Assembly: GCF_000150955.2 (NCBI RefSeq)
Contig: NC_011685.1
Coordinates: 434,001-498,000, forward strand
Origin: Phaeodactylum tricornutum CCAP 1055/1
Taxonomy: Eukaryota; Bacillariophyta; Bacillariophyceae; Surirellales; Neidiaceae
Reading direction: 5' to 3'
Length of the DNA stretch: 64,000 bases
In this document: positions 50,461 through 60,500 of the stretch, in pieces
How positions within the stretch are numbered: the stretch's first letter is position 1
Layout of the letters: each line of letters begins with the position of its first letter
Position numbers and translations under genes: made by a program
The notes under the pieces: generated by a model
What the model saw: only the letters and a program-made list of their open reading frames with translations
What the model was told of the DNA's origin: nothing
Database searches by the model: none

Positions 50461-50599
50461 AATTTAATTGAGAAAATTCGGTATTTGGGATGAGCAGGGG
50501 TGAAATTTTCGCTATTTGGGAAAAATCACACAGTTTCTAAGTGTTTTGATTCTCGCGGGAAATCCTTTTTAAGTACATTTTTTAATTAAGAACAACCCC
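50461..50599 (+). repeat. Left terminal inverted repeat, 139 bp
   Basis: Begins AATTTAATTGAGAAAATTCG and ends AAGAACAACCCC. It is 92% identical to the reverse complement of the right repeat (11 mismatches counted by eye, no gaps). Confidence 0.93.
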
Positions 50600-50699
50600 A
50601 TATACTATTCATAGCCATTTAGATTCAATTCACCAGTTCCTTCCATGAAATTTTTGACTCTCCACCCAGCAGCCAACTCTTTCTTGTTCACGACGTGAA

Positions 50700-51002
50700 G
50701 TACAACACTGGCTGAGATATTGGACAGCGGCGACAAAAAGGAGAAAGTGCAGAAAGCAACGCTAGGCTTTGACAGTAAGGGGGATCAGCACGAATTCATC
50801 CTGTCACAAAGGGGGTTCGTTGGGATTAGCTTTTACTCGCAAGCCGCCGAAGAGATTTCGGACAACGAAGAACCCCACGAGCCGTTGTTCTCGGGCAAAG
50901 CTGCGAATGAGCAAGCACTCGGTCCGGCACAGTGCATTCTAGAAAAAAAGATGTTCTCGCTGTCCGGGCATGTTGCCAAGCCCGTCAGCCAGAAGAAGAT
51001 AT
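50700..51002 (+). other. Gene-like insert of unknown origin inside the TIR element
   Basis: An open stretch of ~95 codons in one frame (HEFILSQRGFVGISFYSQAA is part of it) with no ATG start and no match to OGDH that I can see. Its balanced composition suggests a captured exon from another gene. Confidence 0.4.
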
Positions 51003-51882
51003 CGTAACGTTTTACCAATCCTATTGCACGGAGACGCCGCCTTTGCCGGGCAAGGGGTAGTCTACGAGACCATGCAAATGGCCGAGGTGCCCGATTTTGA
51101 TGTCGGTGGAACCATTCACGTCATCATCAACAATCAGATTGGCTTCACCACCAACCCCCTACATTCGCTCTCAATGCCCTACGCGTCGGAGTTGGGCAAG
51201 GCCTTCAGTTGCCCCATCTTTCACTGCAACGGCGACGATCCCCTAGCAGTATCGACGGTACTCGAGACCGCCGTCGAATGGCGTCACGAATGGGGCATGG
51301 ATGTCATTATCGAGATGGTCTGCTACCGTCGTAATGGTCCCAACAAATTGGATCAGCCGGCCTTTACACAACCCAAACTCTATAAGGAAATCTCTCAACA
51401 CCCACCAACCCTGGATATTTTCGAAAAGTGATTGATTGAAGAAGGAACCTTATCCAAAAAAGATGTTAAGAGATCCGTGACTTTACGCTGGAAAGCTACG
51501 AGAAGGATTTGGAAGCTTACGAGATGTATGTGGAAAAGGAGACGGATTGGTGGAGCTCCAGGTGGACCGGTTTCAAAGGGCCATCGCAGATTAGTCGTAT
51601 TCGTCCTACCGGCAATGAGATGGACTTTGCGCAAGATAGGAATCCGAGCCGGAACGGTTCCAGCCAATTTTAAATTGTACCATCAAATGGCCAAAATCTT
51701 TAAGGCGCGTCGGGAAATGGCGAAGGTATCAAATGGGGCACTGCCGAAACCTTGGCGTTTGGTTCGCTCCTACTAGAAGGGAATCATGTGCGTATTACCG
51801 GTCAATACGTTCAGTGCGGTACCTTTTGTCACCGGTACGCCGTCGTCAAAAATCAGAATACAAATCCTCAAGGGCGGTCAGG
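51003..51882 (+). pseudogene. Captured fragment of 2-oxoglutarate dehydrogenase E1
   Basis: The central part of the E1 component of the 2-oxoglutarate dehydrogenase complex (TCA cycle, thiamine-diphosphate enzyme). NVLPILLHGDAAFAGQGVVY, HVIINNQIGFTTNP, FHCNGDDPLAV and EMVCYRRNGPNK are unmistakable; the last differs from the usual RRNGHNE. After a stop at about 51429 the match goes on in other frames ([57 protein letters not shown]), so at least four frame changes are present. Both ends of the ~1000-residue protein are missing. It cannot make an active enzyme; the working gene must be elsewhere. Confidence 0.9.
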
Positions 51883-52386
51883 AACGCAACAAACGTCACG
51901 TTACTGGGGACAATAATGTCCAAGGTTTCCAACGCGTGCGTGTCAAAGGAGTAGTTGACAATCAACAAGCTGTCTGTGGGCGGAGGCTCTCCAAACAAGG
52001 GCAGCGCCATTACAGCCTTCCGCTGTCCGAAAGCGCGTCGTGTGGGGCCCACTCTGGATGCAATCTACAACGGCAATAGGTACCCGCTCTGCACCAAACT
52101 CCGCATTGAAGGGATGAAGTGCGACGTGACATCCAAATGCCGACGGTCCAGAGTGACGGACATATGACGCACTTGCAATATACTTTGGCAGCAAGTAATT
52201 TTCTATACTACGTTTGTCATCCAAGACAGCAAGGCCAACAATTTCTAGCTTCATAGTAGTTGTGTTTCTGACTTTTGTTGGTTGGAGGTTAGTAATCGTT
52301 TGCATGGGTCAATGCCAGCCCCGAGCCCTCACCATTGGAGGCAACTGACCACATGAAAACAACCCTTGTGATCTAACATAGGATAA
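51883..52386. other. Right interior of the TIR element
   Basis: About 500 bp between the OGDH fragment and the right TIR. The minus strand has overlapping frames of 68 and 120 codons (51846-52052, 51943-52305) with ordinary composition but no motif I recognise; possibly another captured piece. Confidence 0.35.
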
Positions 52387-52525
52387 GGGGTTTTTCTTAA
52401 CTAAAAAGATTACTTACAAAGTATTTCCCGCGAGAATAAAAACACTTAGAAACAGTGTGATTTTTCCCAAATAGCGAAAATTTCACCCCTGCTCATCCCA
52501 AAAACCGAATTTTCTCAATTTAATT
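52387..52525 (-). repeat. Right terminal inverted repeat, 139 bp
   Basis: Inverse copy of 50461-50599, starting GGGGTTTTTCTTAACT on the plus strand and ending CTCAATTTAATT. Confidence 0.93.
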
Positions 52526-52592
52526 CTACTTGTCACTGTCAGTTAGGAGCCGGGGCAGCGGGAAGCGAGACATCATTTCTGTCTCAGATTCT

Positions 52593-54158
52593 ATGCGGTA
52601 TTATTGCTTATTGACCTTCGACTTCCGCCAAGCAAAATCAAAGATATCACGCCCCATCTCAGCACTAAACTTTGTGCAAAATCTTACCATGTTGCTCTCC
52701 TCGAAGGTCCGTCGAAAGATCCATCAAACGGTGGACTGCCCTACATCGGCCTTGGCCGTCAACTGCTTACAGTTTCCATGCTGCATGCCTACGGCGAGCC
52801 CTTGGGTTGACTTCCACACCGACGATGGTGGCGCTGGCAGAGGGCTTTCGTTTTCAACGGCCGACTGGATGCAGCAGCTCAAGGCTATGGATTCCTCGAT
52901 CAAGCTTCGTGACCTAGTAATTCCGGGAACTCATGATTCAGCATCGGTGACGATCTCGGGATGGAAGCCGTTTAGTGGAGTCGGACAAACACAAAATCTT
53001 TCGGTTTACGATCAACTGTGTAGCGGAGCCCGCTACTTGGATATTCGAATGGCTGATAACTCAGCCCACAACGGAGTCTCCATTTGGCACGGGTGCTTAG
53101 AGGGATGTCCATTTGACCAAGTTCTGGAAGAAATTCATCAATTTGCTGACGCACACAAGGGCGAGTTCTTGCTATTGGAGCTTGTCCCCGAGTACGGGAA
53201 AGACTTTTCTCCCCAGAACCGTCTAGCAGCCTTGCAAAAGGTGCACAAGACTTTCGATTCTTCCATCATCCGCGATTTCTCATCGTTGCTTGGTAGCTAC
53301 ACTCTCGCTGATATAAAGCCAAATCAGAGTGTCGCCGTCCTTGTTCACCCTCGATTCTATAGTGACTTTGCGGTCGACGGCAAATCATACCAGCAAGACG
53401 AAGTGAAAGAAGCATTTGGGTTCTTCAATTCACATGCTATTTTCCGCAGTGTTTGGCACAACACTCGGAATCTTGACAATCTTCTTGAAGGAAATCTCCA
53501 AGATGTTCGAAAGCATGGCGCGAATAAGGCTCAGTGGCATGCGGGTCAGTTTTTGCTCACCCCCGGCGTTGGTGGTGCAAGTGACGTGGTTCAAGCTTTA
53601 ATTGGTCAAAACAGTTTACGGCCTGTATCGCAAGCTTGTCGTCTCTATCAACCCAAGGTGCTGGACACGTTTCTGAGAGACCATGCAACGGAATCGTGGA
53701 ACTGGATTCTTTTAGACTTTATCGACTTATGCCCGGCTACCGTTCATTTCATTTTGGCGCTTAACGTCCCCATCCAATTGGAGATATTTGTGGCGGCAGT
53801 AAAGGGCAACGGTCACGTTCAAGATGTCACGACTAGGATTAAGACTTTCGTTCAACGAGGTAGGGTTCTCTTCTCCCCTAACTTGATGAACGATCTCCAG
53901 GTGGGTCCGTTGCTTTCTTCCTTGACTGTTGCTTACAGGCTCGGTGAAGAATTTCGTGTCGTTACAATTTCAATTGAGATTGATACGATGCTATTGATTA
54001 GTGCCTTGGGCACTAGTCAATGCGACAGCAACGTTATCGTTCCTTCGAACAAGGAAGGCTACGTTGGTGGAAGAGGCCTCACACAGTCGGCGCAGGAGGC
54101 AATTGTCAAGTATGAGTACAAGAATAAATTGTGCGAATTCGAGCTTGTTGCACAGTGA
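52593..54158 (+). CDS. PI-PLC X-domain protein
   Basis: 521 residues from the first ATG; the conserved part starts near residue 85. The PI-PLC X domain is clear: IKLRDLVIPGTHDSASVTI with the first catalytic His, YDQLCSGARYLDIRMA, VSIWHGCLEGCPFDQVLEEI with the second His region, and EFLLLELVPEYG. There is no Y, EF-hand or C2 domain, so it resembles the stand-alone PLCXD group rather than eukaryotic signalling PLC. Later ATGs (52689 and on) are equally possible starts, and codons 1-80 are weakly coding. The TIR element ends 67 bp upstream. Tail-to-tail with the acid phosphatase gene. Confidence 0.8.
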   Translation: MRYYCLLTFDFRQAKSKISRPISALNFVQNLTMLLSSKVRRKIHQTVDCPTSALAVNCLQFPCCMPTASPWVDFHTDDGGAGRGLSFSTADWMQQLKAMDSSIKLRDLVIPGTHDSASVTISGWKPFSGVGQTQNLSVYDQLCSGARYLDIRMADNSAHNGVSIWHGCLEGCPFDQVLEEIHQFADAHKGEFLLLELVPEYGKDFSPQNRLAALQKVHKTFDSSIIRDFSSLLGSYTLADIKPNQSVAVLVHPRFYSDFAVDGKSYQQDEVKEAFGFFNSHAIFRSVWHNTRNLDNLLEGNLQDVRKHGANKAQWHAGQFLLTPGVGGASDVVQALIGQNSLRPVSQACRLYQPKVLDTFLRDHATESWNWILLDFIDLCPATVHFILALNVPIQLEIFVAAVKGNGHVQDVTTRIKTFVQRGRVLFSPNLMNDLQVGPLLSSLTVAYRLGEEFRVVTISIEIDTMLLISALGTSQCDSNVIVPSNKEGYVGGRGLTQSAQEAIVKYEYKNKLCEFELVAQ

Positions 54159-54292
54159 ATCTGTATGGACGGATGCATAAATTCGCAATGAACATTCAAC
54201 ATCGAAATTTCTGAAGAGTCGTGTTCAAGTATACGCGCCATGCAATTCTGGTAGCTGTAGCTAAATTCCTGTTCATTTTGCCAGAATTTATC

Positions 54293-55780
54293 TCACGCCA
54301 TGGTAGCATCGTAGGGGCTTTGCATGGAGTCGTGATCTGTGAAATCCGTTTTGGGAGGGCGATCTTCGTGCTCTTGTTGTTGGGACGTTTGTACCGCGTT
54401 GTTTCGCCGATTAAGAAAGCGCTTAGAAAGCACTATGCCAATGCCAGCCAGCGCAGAAACTAGTCCAACGAAAAACCCCACCAGAACAGGGCGATCGAGG
54501 TCACTTGAGCAGAATTTTGGAACTCCAACTGAACAGACGCTGGTGCTTTCCGTGCCGCATTCGTTGCACCATGCAGTGACTGACCATGTCGACAGAAACT
54601 CGTCAAAATCCAAATGTTGGCACGTCGCGTTGTGACAACGCTTTCCAAGTGAAACAAGTGTGCTTGAATTTTGAACAATGTCGCCGGGTCTGTATTTTAT
54701 TTGAAACCATTCCGTATTCGTTTCGTTATCGTAATAAACTTCAAATAGTAAAGCCGTCCCGTAGTCAGGTAATGTGTCAATCGGATCCTCGTCCAAAGCA
54801 GAAAGTAGCCCTAAGATTGTTGGATAGTGCGCAGAATAGAGGAAAAAGTCAACCGTCGTATCCTGCATGCGTTCCAAAATTTGGAGCAATAAATTAGCAC
54901 CGACCATACGTCCGGCAAAAGAATCTCGGTATTTCAACAGCTCTGCTCTATGGGCTAGGCCTTGCAGCTGAGTCCATTCTTCGACATTCAAGACATCGGC
55001 AACATCAGGGTCTGCTAATGATTGGCACGTCGAACCTGTTAGGTCCTCACATTCTGTTTTCGCGACATGAATGAGGTCAAAAACATTCCATAGTTCCTTA
55101 AGGGGTACAATCCTACCGCCATCAGCTGATTTCGCTGAGTACTCGCTAAACTTTGGAATAGAAGCTAGCTTTCCCAAAAATGCCCGATTGTCATTCTCAA
55201 TTCCAATCCAAGTCTCACTTTCGTATAGGCGATCCAGCTGTTTATGAAACGCAACGCATTTGTCGTAAGCACGGATTCGAATGTCAGATTCTAGCGGAGT
55301 CGAATAAACGGATAGAGGAACAAACGTTGAGTTTGCGGGCAGGAGCGAGGAAGTCTCGTCATTCGGGAAGCTCGCTTTCCAAAACCCCAGTGCCAGTGCA
55401 TTTGCCGATTCGATAGTCCGTTGTAATGCGGAGGACTCAAGACGAATCCGTGCCGATGCAGCAGCTCCGTCTTCGAAAAAGGCATCATAGCGAATAGCGA
55501 GCCAACCCCCAAGACTGTGAAGTTGGCTAACACCAAGAGGAGTCAAGCCATTTCTAGTCTGCTCTTTCAGGTTGTCAGAGTTCTTTTGTAATGGATATCG
55601 AGCCCCGTGCCGTGTTATGACATGAACTTGACGTATGGTGGGAGATCCCGAAGATGCTGTCATCCACATGGAGGAAGCGGGTGGTGGTGAGACAGTTGAT
55701 CCTAATAGGATCACCAGAACCCAATTTTTAAAGATAGACATCCACATCCCTCGCTTGGACTTTGGCGATATGTTGCTCAT
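54293..55780 (-). CDS. Membrane-bound histidine acid phosphatase
   Basis: 495 residues from the chosen ATG; ATGs at 55915, 55747 and 55741 are alternatives. A signal peptide (MWMSIFKNWVLVILLGSTVS) leads to HVITRHGARYPL, the RHGxR phosphate pocket with the nucleophile His. Acid-phosphatase features follow (ALQRTIESANALALG, Cys pairs). The second catalytic motif, normally HD, appears as YSAHYPTI, so the usual proton-donor Asp is replaced by Tyr. A membrane span near the C-terminus (VLVGFFVGLVSALAGIGIVL) and a cytoplasmic tail make it type I; it would face the outside or lumen. Phosphate release from esters is inferred; activity is uncertain. The frame stays open, without ATG, into the LTR next door. 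Confidence 0.82.
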   Translation of the reverse strand: MSNISPKSKRGMWMSIFKNWVLVILLGSTVSPPPASSMWMTASSGSPTIRQVHVITRHGARYPLQKNSDNLKEQTRNGLTPLGVSQLHSLGGWLAIRYDAFFEDGAAASARIRLESSALQRTIESANALALGFWKASFPNDETSSLLPANSTFVPLSVYSTPLESDIRIRAYDKCVAFHKQLDRLYESETWIGIENDNRAFLGKLASIPKFSEYSAKSADGGRIVPLKELWNVFDLIHVAKTECEDLTGSTCQSLADPDVADVLNVEEWTQLQGLAHRAELLKYRDSFAGRMVGANLLLQILERMQDTTVDFFLYSAHYPTILGLLSALDEDPIDTLPDYGTALLFEVYYDNETNTEWFQIKYRPGDIVQNSSTLVSLGKRCHNATCQHLDFDEFLSTWSVTAWCNECGTESTSVCSVGVPKFCSSDLDRPVLVGFFVGLVSALAGIGIVLSKRFLNRRNNAVQTSQQQEHEDRPPKTDFTDHDSMQSPYDATMA

Positions 55781-55964
55781 AGAAATGTTGTTTGTAAATG
55801 GCTTTCGATCTGAGAAAAGCGAAGTTTGTGTAACTGCCGCTGGAGGGATTTTCTCGCCACTATGGTCTGTTGCACTTCTGGCATTTCTCCGTAGAAAAGC
55901 GTTCTTACGTCGCATGGCTAGACGGATTGGCTTCCGGAAGTGGATGATGACCCAGTTGGGTTGT

Positions 55965-56111
55965 TGAGCAAATCCAGTGGTAGTGGATCTGGTGATGTGA
56001 CATAGGTAGTATGTCACAGCCCCTATGATTTAACCTTGTGTTGCGTATCATCAAGTCCTGTATGGAATGTACTGTAAAAATGGACCTACGTATCCACTAC
56101 GGTGAGATTAA
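55965..56111 (+). repeat. 5' LTR of the copia element
   Basis: 147 bp, begins TGAGCAAATCCAG. It holds a 9-bp perfect inverted repeat with 5-nt loop at 55996-56018 (TGTGACATA ... TATGTCACA). A TTTATCAGACCC just after it resembles the initiator-tRNA primer site of copia elements, tentatively. Confidence 0.9.
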
Positions 56112-57519
56112 AAGAGTTTATCAGACCCAATGCATACACGGATGTGTAGGTGATGTTTCTTGCCTTCGTGGGGAGAAACGGGTGAGAAAGTGGCTTGTTT
56201 GATACAGCTTTCATGGGTCTTCCCCATGGTCGCGGAACCGTACGGATCGAAACTGTTACGGTATACACCATCGCGACATGTCTGTGCGACAGGCAACAGA
56301 TATGAATGATGACGTGAATGGGTATCACGGTAAGGATGGCAATGAAACCATTGGATTTGTGTCGGCCTTATTGTACAACACAATGTATTCGCGGTATACC
56401 TATGAGAGTCCGATGGAAGAGGATCCGAGAAAGGAATATACAAATGAAGGATAGGGCACAGTCCCACAACTTGGAGGAAAGTAATCAGGCAAGAATGATT
56501 ACTCACCGCAAGATTCTGTGTGGGATTTATACTTAGAAGAAGAAGACTCATATGTGAGAGTGAGATTATCTGGAACATGGTAAGAGGTTGTTCATCTGAA
56601 TGAGCAGACCACTTCTCATGGACTAGTAGTAGATTAATCTTCCCCTCATTGTTTTAGAAAGTCATTGATCCAAATATTGCATTAGCATAGGTCCTTGTAT
56701 CCGCTGTCTAACCCGTGGGCAGCGTTGTAAGCAAGTTGAGTTTTACAGTCCCTAGGTTCTCTTAGGTGTATTGCAGGTTGTTTGTAATAACGCCCAACCT
56801 GTGTTTACCAAGTATTGTTGACACTGCATTTTCCTGTTTTCCGTACGTACATTGGTTGTACTACGTAACAGATTAACAGTCTTGACAGCACGTCAAACCA
56901 CTGCTGCTCATCAGCACAGTCGTTACTGGTGAACACCCTTAAGTCTACTTAAAGTTGTTCTCAATTTTCCACAAGCTCCATTACATCCATTCGTGTTGTA
57001 TAAGTGTCAGAGGTATCACTTAAGGTGATATTTATCGGCTTGTGCGACACATTGTTTGAAAGCCGCTTCCCTATTTCCTCACGCTAACTGGTACCAAGGA
57101 CCCACTAGTACTGCTACAGGGTCTTTTCGGTAAGTTACTCATGGCTTCCCTACTTCCTCGGAGTCGCCGGTGCCGAAACCCCCTTGGAGTCTTCAGGGCT
57201 TGTCGGCAGGGCCGCTTCGTGACTACGGGTTGCTCTAGTCAGGTGAGGTAGAAATACCAATAGGCCTGAAGACCTCAGCCCTGATTCCGGTTGGGACGGA
57301 CTTACTGCCTGGCTTAAATCAGTGCGGGGGGGCTAATCAAACCCTCGTCAGTCCACAAGGACACTACCTACGGAGGTAGAAGTGAATGTACCAGTGCTAG
57401 CTTCGTTCACTGGTGTAGGGTCATACTAACGAAGTCCGCCATAGTATACAGCGAAGGACCCGAACACATAAGTAGTAGTTTTTGAAGAACACTCTATTGG
57501 TCCGGCTACCCAGCCCACA
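56112..57519 (+). other. Leader of the copia element
   Basis: 1.4 kb between the 5' LTR and the gag-like region. It is unusually long for a copia leader; no coding match is seen and a nested old repeat is possible. Confidence 0.4.
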
Positions 57520-60500
57520 ATGGTGCCTGCCACCCGGCAAATGAAAAGCGAGGCTGTCTATGCACACATCTTGGATAACATTCTCTTGTTGTCCCAAGAA
57601 CACCCTATCCGTCTTAGCTTCCAACAGCAGGGATATGAAACAGCCATCGACATTCTCTCTATCTTCGAGAACGAACTCGATGCCCTCGGTTACAGGTCTC
57701 CCACGCCTGTCGACGGTGTAGACAACCCACGGATCCCACTGCTCATGGCGCATCGACAAATCTTGCGTCATTTTCTACGTTGGCAAGCATCCTTTGAACG
57801 GCAAAAGGGGAGCCCTATGAAGCCTTCGGAACTCATTGCGTTGAACAACGAAGACTTTGTTCAGTATTGAGGATCGGCACTTGGCCAGGTATCGACAACC
57901 AGTAGTCCCTCAACCTTGGCCCCCACCGCAACGAGCATCACCCCTAAAGTGCGATCTGCTGCTGACGACTTCAAGCGTGGCGTTAAACGTGACAAAACGC
58001 ATTATCCCGTACTCAAGGATGACAAGTACTGGGATAACTTCTACCGTTCGTTTGTGGTCACTGCAGTCTCGCATAATGTCGAAAAGGTCCTTGACCCAAC
58101 GTATGTTCCTACAGAGCCCTCTGACAAAGCACTTTTCGAAGAGCAAAAGAAGTTTGTGTACTCTGCACTAGAACACACACTGCAGACAGCGGCGGACTTT
58201 ACTGCGGCCATTGGAAACCTGTACACCAGGAAAGTGCGTGAATTGGAAGAAGCAAAGGATGAGGAGGATGTTAAAGTCAAGCCACCGGCTCCGTTCTCGA
58301 AGGAAACGAAGTGGATTCCGTTCTTCAAGTTGTTGGTAAACTACTTGAGCTCTGTGACGGGAGTTAACAAAGTGCCGTTGGATTATGTCGTTCGGAAAGA
58401 CGACGACGTTGCTGCACCGGATACCGAGTTCAAGACGGAGCACGAGAAGTTGGTGCTGTCGACTCCCCATACGGGGACGGCGTTCAACAAGGACAACGGG
58501 AAAGTTTGGATCCAGGTGAAACAGTTGACTGTGAACGGTCCAGCTTGGACTTACGTTGCGCCTTTCGAGAAGAAACGCGACGGTCGTGGAGCGGTCAAGG
58601 CTTTGAATAGTCACTATGAAGGTGATGCGGTGATGTCCAAGTCCAAGGCGGCTGCATTTGATGTGCTTGAGCACACCACCTACACTGGAGAACGTCGTAA
58701 CTTTGGTATGGAACGGTACACGAACGCCTTGTCGACGGCATTCTAGACCCTGGACAAGTACGGAGAGACCTTGACGGAGTCAAGAAAGGTGGATGTCTTC
58801 TTGCGCAATAATCACTGCACCAATCCCAAGATGCTCTCAGGAATTGCGGTAATTCAGGGAGACGCGGATTGGATGTCCAATTTTGCCAAGGCGGCCGACT
58901 ATTTGGCCTTGTTTACTAACACCAATACCTCTCAAAAGACAGGTTGTTCGATCTCAAGTGCTCAGCAGACTAGTAACAACAAGAAGAAGCCGGCTATTCG
59001 AGCGGGCAACTATACTCCAAATGAATGGCATCAGCTCTCGGACAAAGAAAAGGACAAAGTTAGAGCCAAGCGAGCGGCCGCCAAGTCCTCTCGCGATAAA
59101 AATAAGCGCTCGGCAGCAGCAATCACTCGTTCGAGCGAGAAACCTGACAAGGGGAGCGCGGATGGTGCAACCAATGCAGGTGATCAGTTTGCTCTCTCAA
59201 CCAAGAAGAAGAAAAGGAAGACTGTTGGTTTTGAAGGCGAAACGAGCGATTGACTTGTTGGGGTCGACGAGATGTTGTCGGCCATCCTAGTTCGAGGCCT
59301 CATGAACCTATCTATTGCTGGATTGCGCTCCAGTAAAAGATGGACCGAAGAAAAGGGCAACCGTGGCATTGGTCGCATGATTTCGGGATCTAGAAGTTCA
59401 AGATTCAAAGGTTGAGTAGATCTTGACTCCCATGCAGATACGTGTATTATGGGAAAGGTGTTCCACATATACAGTGCAACCGGGCAGAAATGCACGGTTA
59501 TGCCGTATTTGGATAAGTATAAACCGAGAGTTGTTGATGTTGCAGATGGATGTACTGCGTTTGACAACCCGGTCACCGGTGAGACATTCATTTTGGATGT
59601 GTTCCAAGCATTGGACATGACGGGTGACTTACAGGACCCTTCGTTGTTGTGTCCGAATCAATTGCGGGCAAATGGTTTAATTGTGGATGATGTCCTTAAA
59701 CATTTGTGTCACAACCGCAAATCAACTCACTCTATTTATATTCCTGAGGTGAAATTGCTTATTTCTTTGGAATTACAGGGAGTTATGTCAGGGTTCCAGG
59801 CACGATTGCCAACCCAGACGGAGATTGAGACTTGTGTTCTTGTTGTACCCACTGCACAGGAAGCGTGGGATCCTAGTTCTGATGAGCTAGAACAACAAGA
59901 GCGTTTGAAGGAGACTCGGTTGTCTAACGTAGCTGGCACCGTGTCTACGTTATTTTCGGGTCGAAAATCGGAGATCTCAGCAGTTTTATTGTCCGTCAGC
60001 TCTACGCTTATGGATGATGACTTTGTTTGTGGAATGGAACAGTCTGTTTGGATCATGTCGGCTATGGCTAGTAGTACTGTGCGTACCAAGTCGCGGCACT
60101 CAACAATGGAACTGATGGAACTATCATGTTGTTGGGGCATTGGCCTCTCGACGGCACAGAAAACTTTGAGAGTGACAACCCAGAAAGGTTTGCGGACTGC
60201 TGTCCACCCGTTGCATCGCCGGTACCGCACGCAACAGCAGCAGCTTCGTTACAATCGTCTGAACTCCAAATTTTATTCTGACACCATGTTTTCTTCATCG
60301 GTTTCTGTGCAAGGCAATACTTGTGGGCAAATCTTTGTGAATGATTTGAACTATAGTAAGTTTATACCGTTGAAGAGCAAGGGTGACGCTGGAATGGCGT
60401 TGGAAGAACTCTTTCAGGGCGTTGGGGTGCCAACGCATATGCACACCGACAGAGCAAAAGAGCTCACCACTGGGCACTGGCGGAAAGTTTGCCAGAGCTA

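Larger units (their letters stand above)
50461..52525. mobile_element. Gene-capturing DNA transposon with 139-bp TIRs
   Basis: 2065 bp bounded by inverted repeats of equal length, 128 of 139 positions identical. No transposase is seen, so it is non-autonomous. Its interior carries a 2-oxoglutarate dehydrogenase E1 fragment and other gene-like pieces on both strands. Long TIRs and a captured host-gene piece resemble Pack-MULEs of plants, but the superfamily is not proven: no clear target-site duplication directly abuts the TIRs. An 8-bp word TCACTGTC occurs on both sides (50430-50437, 52533-52540) at unequal distances. The right TIR ends 67 bp before the first ATG of the PI-PLC gene. Confidence 0.82.

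Noticed and set aside
50430-52540. TCACTGTC on both sides of the TIR element as target-site duplication
   Set aside because: It stands 23 bp from one repeat and 7 bp from the other, and similar words are frequent across the window.
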